Shown: positions 1-8,548 of the stretch, one piece after another
Position numbering within the stretch: the stretch's first letter is position 1
Layout of the letters: each line of letters begins with the position of its first letter
From: Flavihumibacter solisilvae
GTDB taxonomy: Bacteria > Bacteroidota > Bacteroidia > Chitinophagales > Chitinophagaceae
Assembly (NCBI RefSeq): GCF_000814475.1
Contig: NZ_JSVC01000014.1
Span: forward strand, 1 to 46,611
Direction of reading: 5' to 3'
DNA: 46,611 nt
Notes under the pieces: model-generated
Databases searched by the model: none
What the model saw: the letters and a program-made list of their open reading frames with translations, nothing else
Told to the model about the DNA's origin: nothing
Program-made: the position numbers and the translations under genes

Positions 1-88
1 CTTACTTTCCTCTTACTTTCCTCTTACTTTCCTCTTACTTTCCTCTTACTTTCCTCTTACTTCCCTCTTGCTTTCCTCTTGCTTTTCT
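1..88. repeat. 11-bp tandem repeat (8 copies)
   Basis: Eight contiguous copies of the unit CTTACTTTCCT run from the first base. Copies 1-5 are identical and copies 6-8 each carry one or two substitutions. Two more degenerate copies with the same period appear at about 120-141. The array may continue beyond the left edge of the window. Eleven is not a multiple of three, so copy-number change would shift a reading frame or alter promoter spacing. No gene overlapping it is convincing. Confidence 0.9.
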
Positions 89-688
89 AGTGAATAGACG
101 GCATTATCACGGCATTATCCCCTTACTCTCCCCTTGCTCTCCCTATGGTTCCCTTCTGTTAGCAAATGTTTCGAATCCGTCGCATCATCAGCCTGAATTG
201 AGATGATGGATAGAACATCTGATTTGAGAAAGGAAGTTCTGATCCTGATCCAAATAAGTTGTAGTTGTATAAAATTTGGTTTTGCAAACTCTACTCAAAT
301 GGATCATCGTTTCCAAACTTTTTTCAGAATTGCACTAAAGTCAGGAATAATAGGTTGCAAACGCAGAATAATTGGTCCATCCAATTAAGACATTTCGAAT
401 CAGACGAAATAATTGATAGAAAATCCGAGACTTAAAACTTGCCTGAAATAAAGGTTTTCGCTCCCAAAATGAAGGTTGTGTTGTGTCTACATTCGATCCT
501 GGACAGGTCGAAGATGTCAGCGTCTTTCACAAATTCTAGCACCGGCGGGAGGTTAGTTTTTTGCATGGCATCAAGTTATAAGCACTTGCTGATTCCTGCA
601 AGGTTTTCACGGTATTTTGGCAGAGATCGGAACAGAGAAACACCACTGCAGGATATTGAATGATATGGAAGAAGCTTTCAATACTCGA
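89..688. other. gene-poor stretch, no convincing gene
   Basis: This 600-base stretch holds only short ORFs without recognisable families: 203-388 (+), 439-663 (+) and a 44-codon ORF at 432-566 (-). A weak inverted repeat, CATCATC at 183-189 with GATGATG at 202-208, lacks a T-tract. A 42-base segment at 433-474 resembles the 3' end of the OsmC gene elsewhere in the window and is listed separately. The stretch could hold decayed sequence. Confidence 0.5.
433..474 (-). repeat. 42-bp segment similar to the 3' end of the osmC-like gene
   Basis: Aligned without gaps, this segment matches 24789-24830 at 36 of 42 positions by my count. The match covers the last codons and stop of the OsmC family gene. 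Here the frame equivalent to the OsmC tail reads SFWERKPLFQ, with TTA where OsmC has the stop TAA. It may be a vestige of a duplicated gene end or a small dispersed repeat. Nothing else around it resembles OsmC. Confidence 0.45.
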
Positions 689-1555
689 CTACAGATATGG
701 TTCCAGGGTTCTTTGTAAATAATCCCAAACCTTCTGCTCATTTTGAACGGACCAATACTTATCATCCGGCTTTTCCACTTTTGCTTTGCTATCATAAAAC
801 TGACCACTAATGCCTTCTACTTCAGGTGAAGTAGCCAGATAGATACTTGATATTGCACCCGCTTCCGGCCTGGGCATAAAACGCAAGGCAACTTTGAAGA
901 CCAGGTTGATAAAAAATCCTTTGTCAGCATCCTGGCCAAAATTGGTTGCTACAGCACCGGGATGTGTGCCATTCACGGTAATGTTTGTAATTCCCCTCTG
1001 TTGAAGTTCTGAAGCCATGTGCCTTGTTATCCATACCAGGTATAATTTGGAAAGACCATACGCCCTTGCAGGCTTGTAACTATTCACTAATTGAAAATCG
1101 TTGAAGTCAGGTTTTCCACCCCTTTTGTGCATGGCAGAATACATGTTAATGATACGTGCTGAAGGACTTTTCGCCAATACCTCTGTTAATAATTGCATTA
1201 ATAAGAACGGAGCAAACAAATTGAGGGCCATCGTCTTTTCAAAGCCTTCCTTTGTGATCTCTCTTTGCTTATTAAAGAAAGCCCCTGCATTGTTTATCAG
1301 TACATCTAAGTGGTAATACCTGGATTTGAAATCCGCTACCATGCGTTTAATGTCTGCCATTGAAAGCAAATCAGCTAACACATAATCTACTTTGTCATTT
1401 CCGGTTTCAGATTTAATTTCCTGGCACACAGCTTCTGCTTTCTGCCTGCTGCGCCCATGAACGATAATTATATGACCTTGCGCTGCTAACGATTTTGCGG
1501 TTATTTTACCAATGCCATCTGTAGCACCCGTTATAAGAATGGTTTTCTGCTCCAT
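689..1555 (-). CDS. short-chain dehydrogenase/reductase (SDR)
   Basis: A 288-residue protein of the SDR superfamily, closest in layout to the retinol dehydrogenase/WWOX-like subgroup. It should be a cytoplasmic NAD(P)(H)-dependent oxidoreductase of unknown substrate. Visible motifs are the Rossmann glycine motif TGATDGIG (9-16), NNAG (88-91), catalytic Ser140 and the YGLSK pair Tyr166/Lys170, so the active site is complete. It is the last gene of a minus-strand run of four that starts with an AraC regulator, lying 42 bases after the lectin-like gene. Whether it acts on a substrate sensed by that regulator is inference. Confidence 0.9.
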   Translation of the reverse strand: MEQKTILITGATDGIGKITAKSLAAQGHIIIVHGRSRQKAEAVCQEIKSETGNDKVDYVLADLLSMADIKRMVADFKSRYYHLDVLINNAGAFFNKQREITKEGFEKTMALNLFAPFLLMQLLTEVLAKSPSARIINMYSAMHKRGGKPDFNDFQLVNSYKPARAYGLSKLYLVWITRHMASELQQRGITNITVNGTHPGAVATNFGQDADKGFFINLVFKVALRFMPRPEAGAISSIYLATSPEVEGISGQFYDSKAKVEKPDDKYWSVQNEQKVWDYLQRTLEPYL

Positions 1556-1597
1556 GTCTGAATAGTTGTTTGAATGTGTTTGAATGAAAAATGCGGT

Positions 1598-2158
1598 TTA
1601 AATCCAGGGCGTTTGCCTGATCAGTTTCCATCGTTGTCTATCTGACTTCTCCAATGGCATCAGAACTATTGGCGCATTCTCAGCTTTTGAAGAAATAGTT
1701 AAATACAGTTCGGTACTTTTTAGGCGTACCAGGTAGGTTTCGTCCGGTTGCCTGATGAATTCCCAATGCTGAAGGGGAGTTCCACCTAATGTTTGTTGCC
1801 AAAGCCCAACACCTGGTTTAGGTCCTGATTTGGGTTGGAATGTCTTTTCAGTAAACAGGTTTTTTAGTAAAAAAGCACTGTCGCCAATTTCAATCATTTC
1901 CCAGGTGACGCATTCCCAATCTTTATGATTGTATGCAATAATTTCATTTCCGTTTTTATATCCGGCATCCAGGGGTCTTACACACATACCCGAAGAAACA
2001 TTCTGAATGGCATAGGTATTTTGAAACGCCAGTTTCTTTTTGATGTCCTTTCGTACCCGGGTAGATATGGCTACCTGGGTCACTATCAAAACGATGCCGG
2101 CTACTATTGAACTAATGATAAATATCCTTTTCATGATTGCTTGCTGAATTTTAGCCAT
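1598..2158 (-). CDS. membrane-anchored ricin-type beta-trefoil (RICIN-like) protein
   Basis: A 186-residue protein with an N-terminal hydrophobic segment (about residues 10-28) and a C-terminal domain that looks like a beta-trefoil lectin. Two QxW-type motifs are visible (QHW and QRW) together with the 'Y-x-I-x-N-x-x-S' opening typical of RICIN repeats. It is probably exported or anchored at the inner membrane facing the periplasm, where it could bind carbohydrate. No catalytic domain is present. The first ATG has AGGG seven bases upstream; an alternative ATG at 2134 would remove eight residues. It sits between two NAD(P)-binding oxidoreductase genes in an apparent operon, an unusual partner for them. 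Confidence 0.7.
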   Translation of the reverse strand: MAKIQQAIMKRIFIISSIVAGIVLIVTQVAISTRVRKDIKKKLAFQNTYAIQNVSSGMCVRPLDAGYKNGNEIIAYNHKDWECVTWEMIEIGDSAFLLKNLFTEKTFQPKSGPKPGVGLWQQTLGGTPLQHWEFIRQPDETYLVRLKSTELYLTISSKAENAPIVLMPLEKSDRQRWKLIRQTPWI

Positions 2159-2213
2159 AACAGTGCCCTTGCTGCTATTTGCAGCTTAAAAACAGTTTTG
2201 CACAACTGGTATG

Positions 2214-2873
2214 TTAATTGGATTGCCTGCTTACCTGGCGAATGTCTTTCACATAAATCACATTACGGCCATAACCATTCTTTGAGAAGTAAATCATTGC
2301 TTTTGCAACCTCCTTCATCGTGCTGTACATATTGGGCAGCAATGTTTTTACAACAGGAAAAAGCCAGGAAACATATTTATAGTATGACAGAACATGCTGT
2401 TGACCGGCAGCAGCCTTGACAAAACCTATCCTGAATCCAAAAACCTGTTTGAAAGGAAGTTTCGCCAAATCATTTTCCGTTTTGCCCTTTACTCTTGCCC
2501 ACATTATTCTGCCTTTTTCTGTGCTGTCAGTACCACCGCCACTTACATAAACAAATGACATATTTGGATTAGGCTGCAAAGCTTTTGCGAAATGTATAGT
2601 TGTGTCGTAGGTGATACGCCTGTAGTCTTCTTCTTTCATACCTACCGCACTTACGCCTGCGCAATAGAAACAAGCATCATAACCCTTTAACTTTTCATCA
2701 TTCACGTTTAGCGACAGAAAGTCTGGAACAACATACTCTTTTAGTTTCTGGTGTGCCTTGCCTGTTGGCTTACGGCTTACACTCAAGACTTCTGTAATTT
2801 CCGGATTGTTCAAACATTCAATTAGCACTCCTTCACCAATCATTCCTGTAGTTCCTGTTATAATAACTTTCAT
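2214..2873 (-). CDS. NAD(P)H-binding Rossmann-fold protein (NmrA/epimerase-like)
   Basis: A 219-residue protein starting directly with a beta strand and TGTTGMIG (6-13), the dinucleotide-binding loop of NAD(P)H-binding proteins related to NmrA and atypical SDRs. A later VYVSGGGTDS strand and a Lys in a VKGKTE context fit an extended-SDR-like scaffold, but no clear YxxxK pair is seen. Such proteins are redox-linked sensors or uncharacterised reductases. The gene begins 13 bases after the stop of an AraC regulator and precedes the lectin-like gene by 55 bases, so it is probably the regulator's first co-transcribed target. Confidence 0.85.
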   Translation of the reverse strand: MKVIITGTTGMIGEGVLIECLNNPEITEVLSVSRKPTGKAHQKLKEYVVPDFLSLNVNDEKLKGYDACFYCAGVSAVGMKEEDYRRITYDTTIHFAKALQPNPNMSFVYVSGGGTDSTEKGRIMWARVKGKTENDLAKLPFKQVFGFRIGFVKAAAGQQHVLSYYKYVSWLFPVVKTLLPNMYSTMKEVAKAMIYFSKNGYGRNVIYVKDIRQVSRQSN

Positions 2874-2886
2874 AGTTAACTGACTT

Positions 2887-3801
2887 TTAGTTGAATGACT
2901 GTCTAAACTCCAGCGGTGTTACGTTGGTCTTGTTCTTAAACAGCTTGTTAAACGATTGTGGGTATTCAAACCCTAATTGGTAAGCTATTTCGCTTACTGA
3001 CAAATTAGTCGTGCTTAGTAGTTCCTTTGCTTTCCCGATTACTGTATTGTGAATGTGCTGCTGCGTTGTCTGACCCGTCAGGTTTTTCAGCATATCATTT
3101 AAGTAATTGGGAGAAACAAACAGCTTGTCTGAAAAATACTGCACCGATGGCAAGCCTTCCGGCCCTTCCACATCGCCGTTGAAGTAAGCTGTTAGCAGCT
3201 CTTCAAATTTCACAAGCAAGTCGCTGGAAGCCTTTTTTCGGGTAATAAACTGTCGATTATAGAAACGGTTGCTATAGTTAAGTAACAATTCTATATGAGA
3301 AACAACCACGTCCTGCGTATACCCATCTATAATAGCTGCTATCTCATCCTGCAAATTTTGCATGATGCCATTTATAACCTGATTTTCTTTATCTGATAAG
3401 TGCAGGGCTTCATTTACGGCATAAGAGAAAAAACCAAAGTCCTTCATTTTCTTTGCAATAGGATAGCCGTGAAGAAAATCGGGGTGGATGACAAGCATCC
3501 ACCCTTCTGATTTTGAGCCTGTCGGCTCTTCCAGTTCAATTCTTTGTTTTGGGGCAACAAATGTCATTACGCCTTCATCAAAATCATAGTAATGCTGTCC
3601 GTACTTAATCTTGCCTTTACAGTTCGTCTTTACATTTATTACATAGAAGTTGAAAATAACAGGTTCTGTAATTTGAATGCTCTTAACATCTACGTCTTCC
3701 GCTCTAATAACGCTTACTAACGGATGCGCTGACTTCTTTAGTTTCAGCAATGAATGAAGCTGGGATATAGAATTCAGTACCGTATGCGCCTTGTCTTTCA
3801 T
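2887..3801 (-). CDS. AraC family transcriptional regulator
   Basis: About 304 residues with an N-terminal cupin-like sensing domain and a C-terminal AraC double helix-turn-helix. The second HTH is clear, with LSVSEIAYQLGFEYPQSFNK followed by a TPLEFR ending. I prefer the ATG at 3801 over a possible start at 3825, because a -7-like AACTTTG lies at 3823-3829, inside the longer version. It heads the operon leading to 689. The motif RFYNRQFITR in the linker is shared almost exactly with the regulator at 45152, which makes the two close paralogs; the regulator at 16561 is a more distant member. Confidence 0.88.
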   Translation of the reverse strand: MKDKAHTVLNSISQLHSLLKLKKSAHPLVSVIRAEDVDVKSIQITEPVIFNFYVINVKTNCKGKIKYGQHYYDFDEGVMTFVAPKQRIELEEPTGSKSEGWMLVIHPDFLHGYPIAKKMKDFGFFSYAVNEALHLSDKENQVINGIMQNLQDEIAAIIDGYTQDVVVSHIELLLNYSNRFYNRQFITRKKASSDLLVKFEELLTAYFNGDVEGPEGLPSVQYFSDKLFVSPNYLNDMLKNLTGQTTQQHIHNTVIGKAKELLSTTNLSVSEIAYQLGFEYPQSFNKLFKNKTNVTPLEFRQSFN

Positions 3802-3822
3802 TGTCTCTTTATGATAGTAACA

Positions 3823-3829
3823 CAAAGTT
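3823..3829 (-). promoter_or_regulatory. probable -7 element of the AraC operon promoter
   Basis: On the minus strand the sequence reads GGGAACTTTGTGTTAC, close to the Bacteroidota -7 consensus TAnnTTTG, about 22 bases before the chosen ATG at 3801. The same GGAACTTTGnnnTAC pattern occurs before the aldo/keto reductase gene at 42118-42124. No clear -33 element is visible. Confidence 0.4.
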
Positions 3830-3951
3830 CCCTATTCCCAGGTGTCTGTGTGTATCTAAATCTCAGGTAGTTGTATCCAAAAAAGCCCGCGAAGAAAATT
3901 AGCCAAAAAACGATTAATTATTATTTTACTAATCATTAAAGACCTGAAACG

Positions 3952-5289
3952 ATGTATAGCCGGAATTTCCCCTGGTCATATTTACTGTTGTTCCTTTTTA
4001 TCGCCGGATGCCAGTCCGATCCGCAGCCCGCAAAACAAGCAACACCCGCCGTTTCCCTTATTCCTGCTGAAACCTTCCTGTTCAATTCATTTGTCGATTG
4101 CAATATGGCCACCGTATGGGTGGGCGATAGCTTTCGCATCTTTCCCGGGAAGTATGGTGAAGACCCGTTATGGGGAGAAGCCCATGAACTAAAATATGCC
4201 TCCGGCACAACGGTTGATGAAGTATTCCTGCACCCGCCATCTGCTTTCACCGAACCCGGAATGCCGCCTAATGCCCCTCCCGGAATACCAGGGCTCCATG
4301 GCGCTGCCTGGTTTGAAACCATGTACCAGGATTCATCTGACGCTACCGGGCAAACGCTTTTTGCCTTGTACCACAACGAAAATTATCCTTCCACTTTGCC
4401 TTATGACAGTATTACGGGTGAAGGCTATCGTGACATCAACTGGCCGCAGGGTTTAAAAGGTCCGGATACCAAAACAGCAGTCTGCCGCATCGGGATCATG
4501 AAATCAACCGACGGGGGAAAAAGCTGGACCGACAAAGGCATTATCCTGCAGGACTACCAGCCGAGGCTGATCCTGAAGCCTCATAACAATGGAATTAATT
4601 TTGCCGGTGGAGTAGGCGACCCCTCTGCAGTTGCCAATGGAGACTGGTTGTATATTTTTTACGGCGAATACGGTTATCCCGGCGCATATGACCCTAGCCG
4701 TTACGACACGGCTACCGAGTGGGAAGGACAGTGCATCAGCATAGCCCGCATTGCATTGAAAGACCTCGATAACCCGGTCGGCAAAGCTTTCCGCTGGAAC
4801 GGAACCTCCTTTAAAGCGCCAGGCGACAGTACCGGCAAACCAGTTACCAGGCTCCAGATCCCGCTGGCAAAGGGAGGCGGACCGGCATCTTCGCCCACAT
4901 CCCTCTATTACTGGGGCCCCTCCGTTAGCTGGAATACCTACCTCAGCTGCTGGGTCATGCTCATGGCCAGTGCAGAAGGCCCGAGCTGGAAGGGAGGTGC
5001 CATCTACATTTCATTTAATCCACATGCCGATCTATCGGCAGGAGCCAATTCGCAGGACTGGTCAGTGCCCGACCTTTTGATCGAAAAACCCGGGCATATT
5101 GTCTGGTATCCGTCGCTGCAACCAATAAACAGTGCAGAAGATAAGGCAGCCCGTTTCACCTCATTACGCCTCGGTAAAAAAGCCAGGCTCTTTTACAAAG
5201 ACAATGATGGGAAAGACAGCCGCTACTTATCTGAATACCTGCTTGAGTTCAAGAAACCCGGAGAAACTGAGCCTGGTGTATCCCGGTAA
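3952..5289 (+). CDS. DUF4185-like lipoprotein, sialidase-fold type
   Basis: A 445-residue lipoprotein: a hydrophobic signal ends in FIAGC with the lipidated Cys at residue 20. The mature part looks like a beta-propeller of the DUF4185 type. It has one Asp-box (STDGGKSW), GDPSAV and WLYIFYGEYG strands, and a WYPSLQPI segment near the end. These proteins resemble glycoside hydrolases but have no proven activity that I know of. It should sit on the outer or inner membrane. It stands alone on the plus strand and is followed by a hairpin at 5290-5316. The family assignment comes from pattern recognition and is the uncertain part; the lipoprotein call is firm. Confidence 0.7.
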   Translation: MYSRNFPWSYLLLFLFIAGCQSDPQPAKQATPAVSLIPAETFLFNSFVDCNMATVWVGDSFRIFPGKYGEDPLWGEAHELKYASGTTVDEVFLHPPSAFTEPGMPPNAPPGIPGLHGAAWFETMYQDSSDATGQTLFALYHNENYPSTLPYDSITGEGYRDINWPQGLKGPDTKTAVCRIGIMKSTDGGKSWTDKGIILQDYQPRLILKPHNNGINFAGGVGDPSAVANGDWLYIFYGEYGYPGAYDPSRYDTATEWEGQCISIARIALKDLDNPVGKAFRWNGTSFKAPGDSTGKPVTRLQIPLAKGGGPASSPTSLYYWGPSVSWNTYLSCWVMLMASAEGPSWKGGAIYISFNPHADLSAGANSQDWSVPDLLIEKPGHIVWYPSLQPINSAEDKAARFTSLRLGKKARLFYKDNDGKDSRYLSEYLLEFKKPGETEPGVSR

Positions 5290-5316
5290 CCGGCTTGAAT
5301 TTTTCCAGCAAGCCGG
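5290..5316 (+). terminator. stem-loop after the DUF4185-like gene
   Basis: A perfect 8-bp stem CCGGCTTG / CAAGCCGG with an 11-base T-rich loop begins directly after the stop codon. There is no T-tract after the stem, so it may be a weak terminator or an mRNA 3' stabiliser. Confidence 0.5.
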
Positions 5317-5393
5317 AGTTGTAAATACTTCTCCATTAGATTTCGTTTGAACCGAATTATTTGTATTTTGATTGTAACCCAAACCCATGGAAC

Positions 5394-6104
5394 ATGGAAA
5401 AGTTACACCTGGTATCAGCCGGCCTCCTGGCTTTTTTACTGATTTCCTGCGATCAGGGTTTGCCTGATGAAAATTCTTACAGCACTTCCCCCGCTGCAAC
5501 TTCAACTTCAGCTGCAGCAGCTGCGAATTCTGCTCCAGCTCCGGCCATTGCTCCATTACCTTCACCTGCATCTGCTTCCGTACCTGTTATTAATCCGGCG
5601 CACGGTCAACCCGGACACAGATGCAATATTCCTGTAGGTGGATTAATCCCAAATGCTGCTCCAAACAATACTCCCAATGCTGCCAATAATTCTTCTACGG
5701 TAGTTCTTCCTCCTGTTAGGGCGCCGAGGATTGCCGGCTTTGCAAATGCAGCCAATGCTTCCAACCGAAATCCGGCTACTCCTTCTTTATTTCCAACAAG
5801 AAGCTCCGGACAATTACCCTCCATTGCCACACCGCAGACCATCCAAACAAATGCGTTGAATCCGGCTCATGGTAAGCCTGGCCATCGTTGTGATATTGCG
5901 GTGGGCGCTCCGTTAAATTCCGCCGCCAGAGCCGCCAGCGCAGTTCCTTCAGCCCCTGCCAGCACCATTGCTGCTCCTACTGCCCCAGCAATTTCAATTC
6001 CTGCTCAACCTGTTGCCGTAGCGCCTGCCGTGAACCCCTCGCATGGTCAACCTGGACATCGTTGTGACCTCCCCGTTGGTTCTCCGCTGAACAGCAAACC
6101 TTAA
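5394..6104 (+). CDS. lipoprotein with three HGxPGHRC motifs
   Basis: A 236-residue lipoprotein from the ATG at 5394: signal peptide with LLISC, lipidated Cys19. The possible upstream start at 5361 would bury the signal. The mature chain is low-complexity, rich in Ala, Pro, Ser and Asn, and carries three copies of the block NP(A/S)HG(Q/K)PGHRC(D/N)(I/L)xVG. The core HGxPGHRC falls at residues 70-77, 159-166 and 217-224, about 90 and 60 residues apart. I recall single copies of this block near the C-termini of Bacteroidota proteins without assigned function. The invariant His-x4-His-x-Cys spacing suggests metal or heme binding, which is inference. There is no other recognisable domain. Confidence 0.8.
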   Translation: MEKLHLVSAGLLAFLLISCDQGLPDENSYSTSPAATSTSAAAAANSAPAPAIAPLPSPASASVPVINPAHGQPGHRCNIPVGGLIPNAAPNNTPNAANNSSTVVLPPVRAPRIAGFANAANASNRNPATPSLFPTRSSGQLPSIATPQTIQTNALNPAHGKPGHRCDIAVGAPLNSAARAASAVPSAPASTIAAPTAPAISIPAQPVAVAPAVNPSHGQPGHRCDLPVGSPLNSKP

Positions 6105-6125
6105 TAAACAAACAGAGAAAACCGG

Positions 6126-7586
6126 TTAAATTTTTACACTTAAGTGCTTGCGAATATCCCGTAAAGAGCACTCCCTTACTAGCTTTCCGTCTTTAAAAAC
6201 TGTTCTCAATTCACCCTGTTTTTCTTCTTCCCAACTTACCCTGTCGATTAACACATAAGATCCGTTTTCCCTTTTCACCTGCAACAAGCCAGTTGCTGAC
6301 CTTTTTGTACCATCGTCTGTTACGGGATCTTTGAATATTTCCCGTCCTTCGCCATCAACCACTACATAGGTTGCTTTCATGGCTGTACCAAATGTGTCAC
6401 GGGTGTTGTATTGATAGGTGTAACTGCCGATACCAAAAACTACCTGCGAAGCGAACCCCTTTGCTTTCAGTCTTTCACAGATCAAAGTGGCCCGTTCAAT
6501 GTTAATGCTATCCCCATAAATTGCTCCAATGTGTGGGTCCAGTAATTTGAATCCTTTATCTGTAACCGTCCCGCCAAACACATCCCACAACAATTCAATC
6601 ACACCCCTCCGTTCAGCTTCTGTATTACCATCAGGATCACCACAGATAATTTTCACCGGATCCCCACTATCAGGCCGAATTACAACTTTGCCATTACGAT
6701 TTGTAATTATCTCTTTTAATGCTGGTAAATATTCCGTGCATACTTTCCATAAGTCCCATGTGTCACTCACAATGCTTACTATACCGGTGGGATATACCTG
6801 TGTAATTAATCGCTTAAAGGTTTCAAGTTCGCCATCTTTACTTCCACTGCACATAACACTATGCTCCGTGGCTGCAACGCTGCCGCCAATTAATTCCAAA
6901 TCGGCATTGGCATTGTAGTATTGCTCTAAAGCGTCAATAGCAGGAATGGTATCAGTCCCGGTGAAACTTAACAGGTGCCCCATGCCGCTCAGTACAGATG
7001 TTTCAAGGGAACTCATTCCCCGAAACGAAAAATCATGGCCCTGCCATTGTACAAAATCCATTGGCATTCCAGTTTCACAAGCATATTTGTTCAACAGTTT
7101 CCGATAGGTATACGCGATGGTTGCGCTGGTACTTGGCTGCCAGATAACGGCACTCAGTAAAGTTTCAAGGAAATTGGTGAGCCAGTAAAATTCCGATATA
7201 GTATTAACTATTGTTAGACATGGTACACGCATGGGTACTCTGCTACCTTCGGGCAATGCTTTTATTTCAACTGGTAGATAACCTAGGTCATGCAGTGCTG
7301 CCAGGTGTTCGTAAGAAGGCAGATGCGCTCCCAGGGAAGAAACGATCCGTCTTTTATAATCAGCCATCACTTTTTCCTTCGGCTGTTGGAAAATTTCTTC
7401 ATTAAAATAACTGACCAGATATTCTTTAATGAAGTATTGCAACCCGAAAAAGACCATTTCATCAATATCCTGTAACCTGCTTTTGCGGGGTGTCAGGTTG
7501 CTGTACACCAGTTCTGTTTTATCAGGGTATTGAAATACGTGGCCTACTTTATAATAATCCGTTAATAGGAAAGGATTTACTTTCAT
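6126..7586 (-). CDS. nadV: nicotinamide phosphoribosyltransferase (NAMPT family)
   Basis: A 486-residue protein, close to the usual ~490 of NAMPT/NadV, which joins nicotinamide and PRPP to give NMN for NAD salvage in the cytoplasm. Landmarks align with human NAMPT: GTDT with Asp212 (human Asp219), EHS with His242 (His247) and RPDSGDP at 304-310 with Arg304 (Arg311). It starts 18 bases after the PRPP-synthetase-like gene and forms an operon with it, downstream of a Nudix-type regulator. The phage enzyme Namat, which uses ADP-ribose-pyrophosphate instead of PRPP, belongs to the same family, and I cannot separate the two by eye. Confidence 0.9.
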   Translation of the reverse strand: MKVNPFLLTDYYKVGHVFQYPDKTELVYSNLTPRKSRLQDIDEMVFFGLQYFIKEYLVSYFNEEIFQQPKEKVMADYKRRIVSSLGAHLPSYEHLAALHDLGYLPVEIKALPEGSRVPMRVPCLTIVNTISEFYWLTNFLETLLSAVIWQPSTSATIAYTYRKLLNKYACETGMPMDFVQWQGHDFSFRGMSSLETSVLSGMGHLLSFTGTDTIPAIDALEQYYNANADLELIGGSVAATEHSVMCSGSKDGELETFKRLITQVYPTGIVSIVSDTWDLWKVCTEYLPALKEIITNRNGKVVIRPDSGDPVKIICGDPDGNTEAERRGVIELLWDVFGGTVTDKGFKLLDPHIGAIYGDSINIERATLICERLKAKGFASQVVFGIGSYTYQYNTRDTFGTAMKATYVVVDGEGREIFKDPVTDDGTKRSATGLLQVKRENGSYVLIDRVSWEEEKQGELRTVFKDGKLVRECSLRDIRKHLSVKI

Positions 7587-7604
7587 TTTACTTAATGATG
7601 TTTA

Positions 7605-8408
7605 TTAAAAAGAATGACAAAAAGGTACTACCTGTATGATGTCAGAATCAAATTCATCCCGGTAGCTATCGCTTACTATGATTTCGTTAAAGGGTTTTTC
7701 CAGTGCGGTAAAACCTTTACTGAAAATGCCATGTGTAACTATAAGCGTGAGATGTGCCGGTTGCACCTGTTGTGCAATAGCCAGGAATGTGCCGCCACCG
7801 TCACAGAGATCGTCTATAATCACGCAATTCCTGTCCTTGCATTTTTCCGGTTCCATCACCTGCAAGGTAATTGCACCAGTACCCAGGTCACGTGACTTAT
7901 TACAATACACCACCTCGGTGAGGTTAGGATTCCATTCCGCATAATCGCTCACCTTCTTTGCCGCACCTTTATCCGGGCATATCAACACTGCATTCTCTTT
8001 TTTGTATGATTTTACCAGCTCAGAATTGGTGATATTTACTGCGTTAGAGATAAACTGAAGAGCAACCGTGGAATGGACATCGAATAAAAACACCTGCTCA
8101 AACTGCATGCTGTTGATCAAGCTGGAAATCATTTCCAGGTCAAAACTATCCCCTGTTACCATCAGGCGATCAAACCTGGCCCCCATAAGGTAAGGGATAA
8201 TTAGCTTTTTCTTTAGCGCTTTCGCATGGCCAATTGCGTTTGCTGTTTGCAAAAGCTGCAATAAAATATTGCTATCGGTAATAGAGCAAATAACTGTTAC
8301 ATGTTCCCCTTCATTGATATCCTGCAGAATTACGTGCGGTTGGTTATCAGGGAAAACAAACCGTTTGACATGCGTGCCTTTATTCAGATTGATCGTCTTT
8401 GCATTCAT
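7605..8408 (-). CDS. short PRPP synthetase-like enzyme (Prs family)
   Basis: A 267-residue type I phosphoribosyltransferase-fold protein, clearly shorter than canonical ribose-phosphate pyrophosphokinases (about 310-320). The PRPP-type loop is IIDDLCDGGGTF (197-208), there is a CPDKGAAKK segment (144-152), and FDVHS (109-113) stands where Prs enzymes have a DLH motif. ARFDR (77-81) replaces the canonical ARQDR. It probably makes PRPP from ribose-5-phosphate and ATP for the adjacent NAMPT-like enzyme. Phage Adps, which pyrophosphorylates ADP-ribose, is also a Prs homologue, so the substrate is open. The gene is 140 bases downstream of the Nudix regulator gene. Confidence 0.85.
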   Translation of the reverse strand: MNAKTINLNKGTHVKRFVFPDNQPHVILQDINEGEHVTVICSITDSNILLQLLQTANAIGHAKALKKKLIIPYLMGARFDRLMVTGDSFDLEMISSLINSMQFEQVFLFDVHSTVALQFISNAVNITNSELVKSYKKENAVLICPDKGAAKKVSDYAEWNPNLTEVVYCNKSRDLGTGAITLQVMEPEKCKDRNCVIIDDLCDGGGTFLAIAQQVQPAHLTLIVTHGIFSKGFTALEKPFNEIIVSDSYRDEFDSDIIQVVPFCHSF

Positions 8409-8427
8409 TTTGCGTATTTATTAAGCA

Positions 8428-8437
8428 ATATTAATAT
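8428..8437. promoter_or_regulatory. AT-rich palindrome upstream of the NAD salvage operon
   Basis: The perfect palindrome ATATTAATAT lies 20 bases upstream of the prs-like start codon, in the 140-base gap after the Nudix regulator gene. A second ATATTAAT copy is present near 8480. NrtR regulators bind AT-rich palindromes in front of NAD genes, so these are candidate operators, but AT-rich palindromes are common in such spacers. Confidence 0.3.
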
Positions 8438-8548
8438 CGGAAATTGATATATCCAACTTTTTTTGCTTCTTTTTTACGCATATTAATCCTACAACATTGC
8501 TTAACTTGTTAAACTGGGTTGTAGTTAGATAACCGCCTAGGATGAAAA

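Noticed and set aside
1-141. CRISPR-like repeat array
   Set aside because: The 11-bp units are contiguous with no spacers, so this is a simple tandem repeat.
160-208. tRNA-like T-loop (TTCGAATC) and a CATCATC/GATGATG hairpin
   Set aside because: There are no matching acceptor, D or anticodon arms, and the hairpin has no T-tract.
432-566. 44-codon minus-strand ORF in the left region
   Set aside because: No family, no clear promoter, and it lies in a stretch that looks decayed; could be real but I cannot support it.
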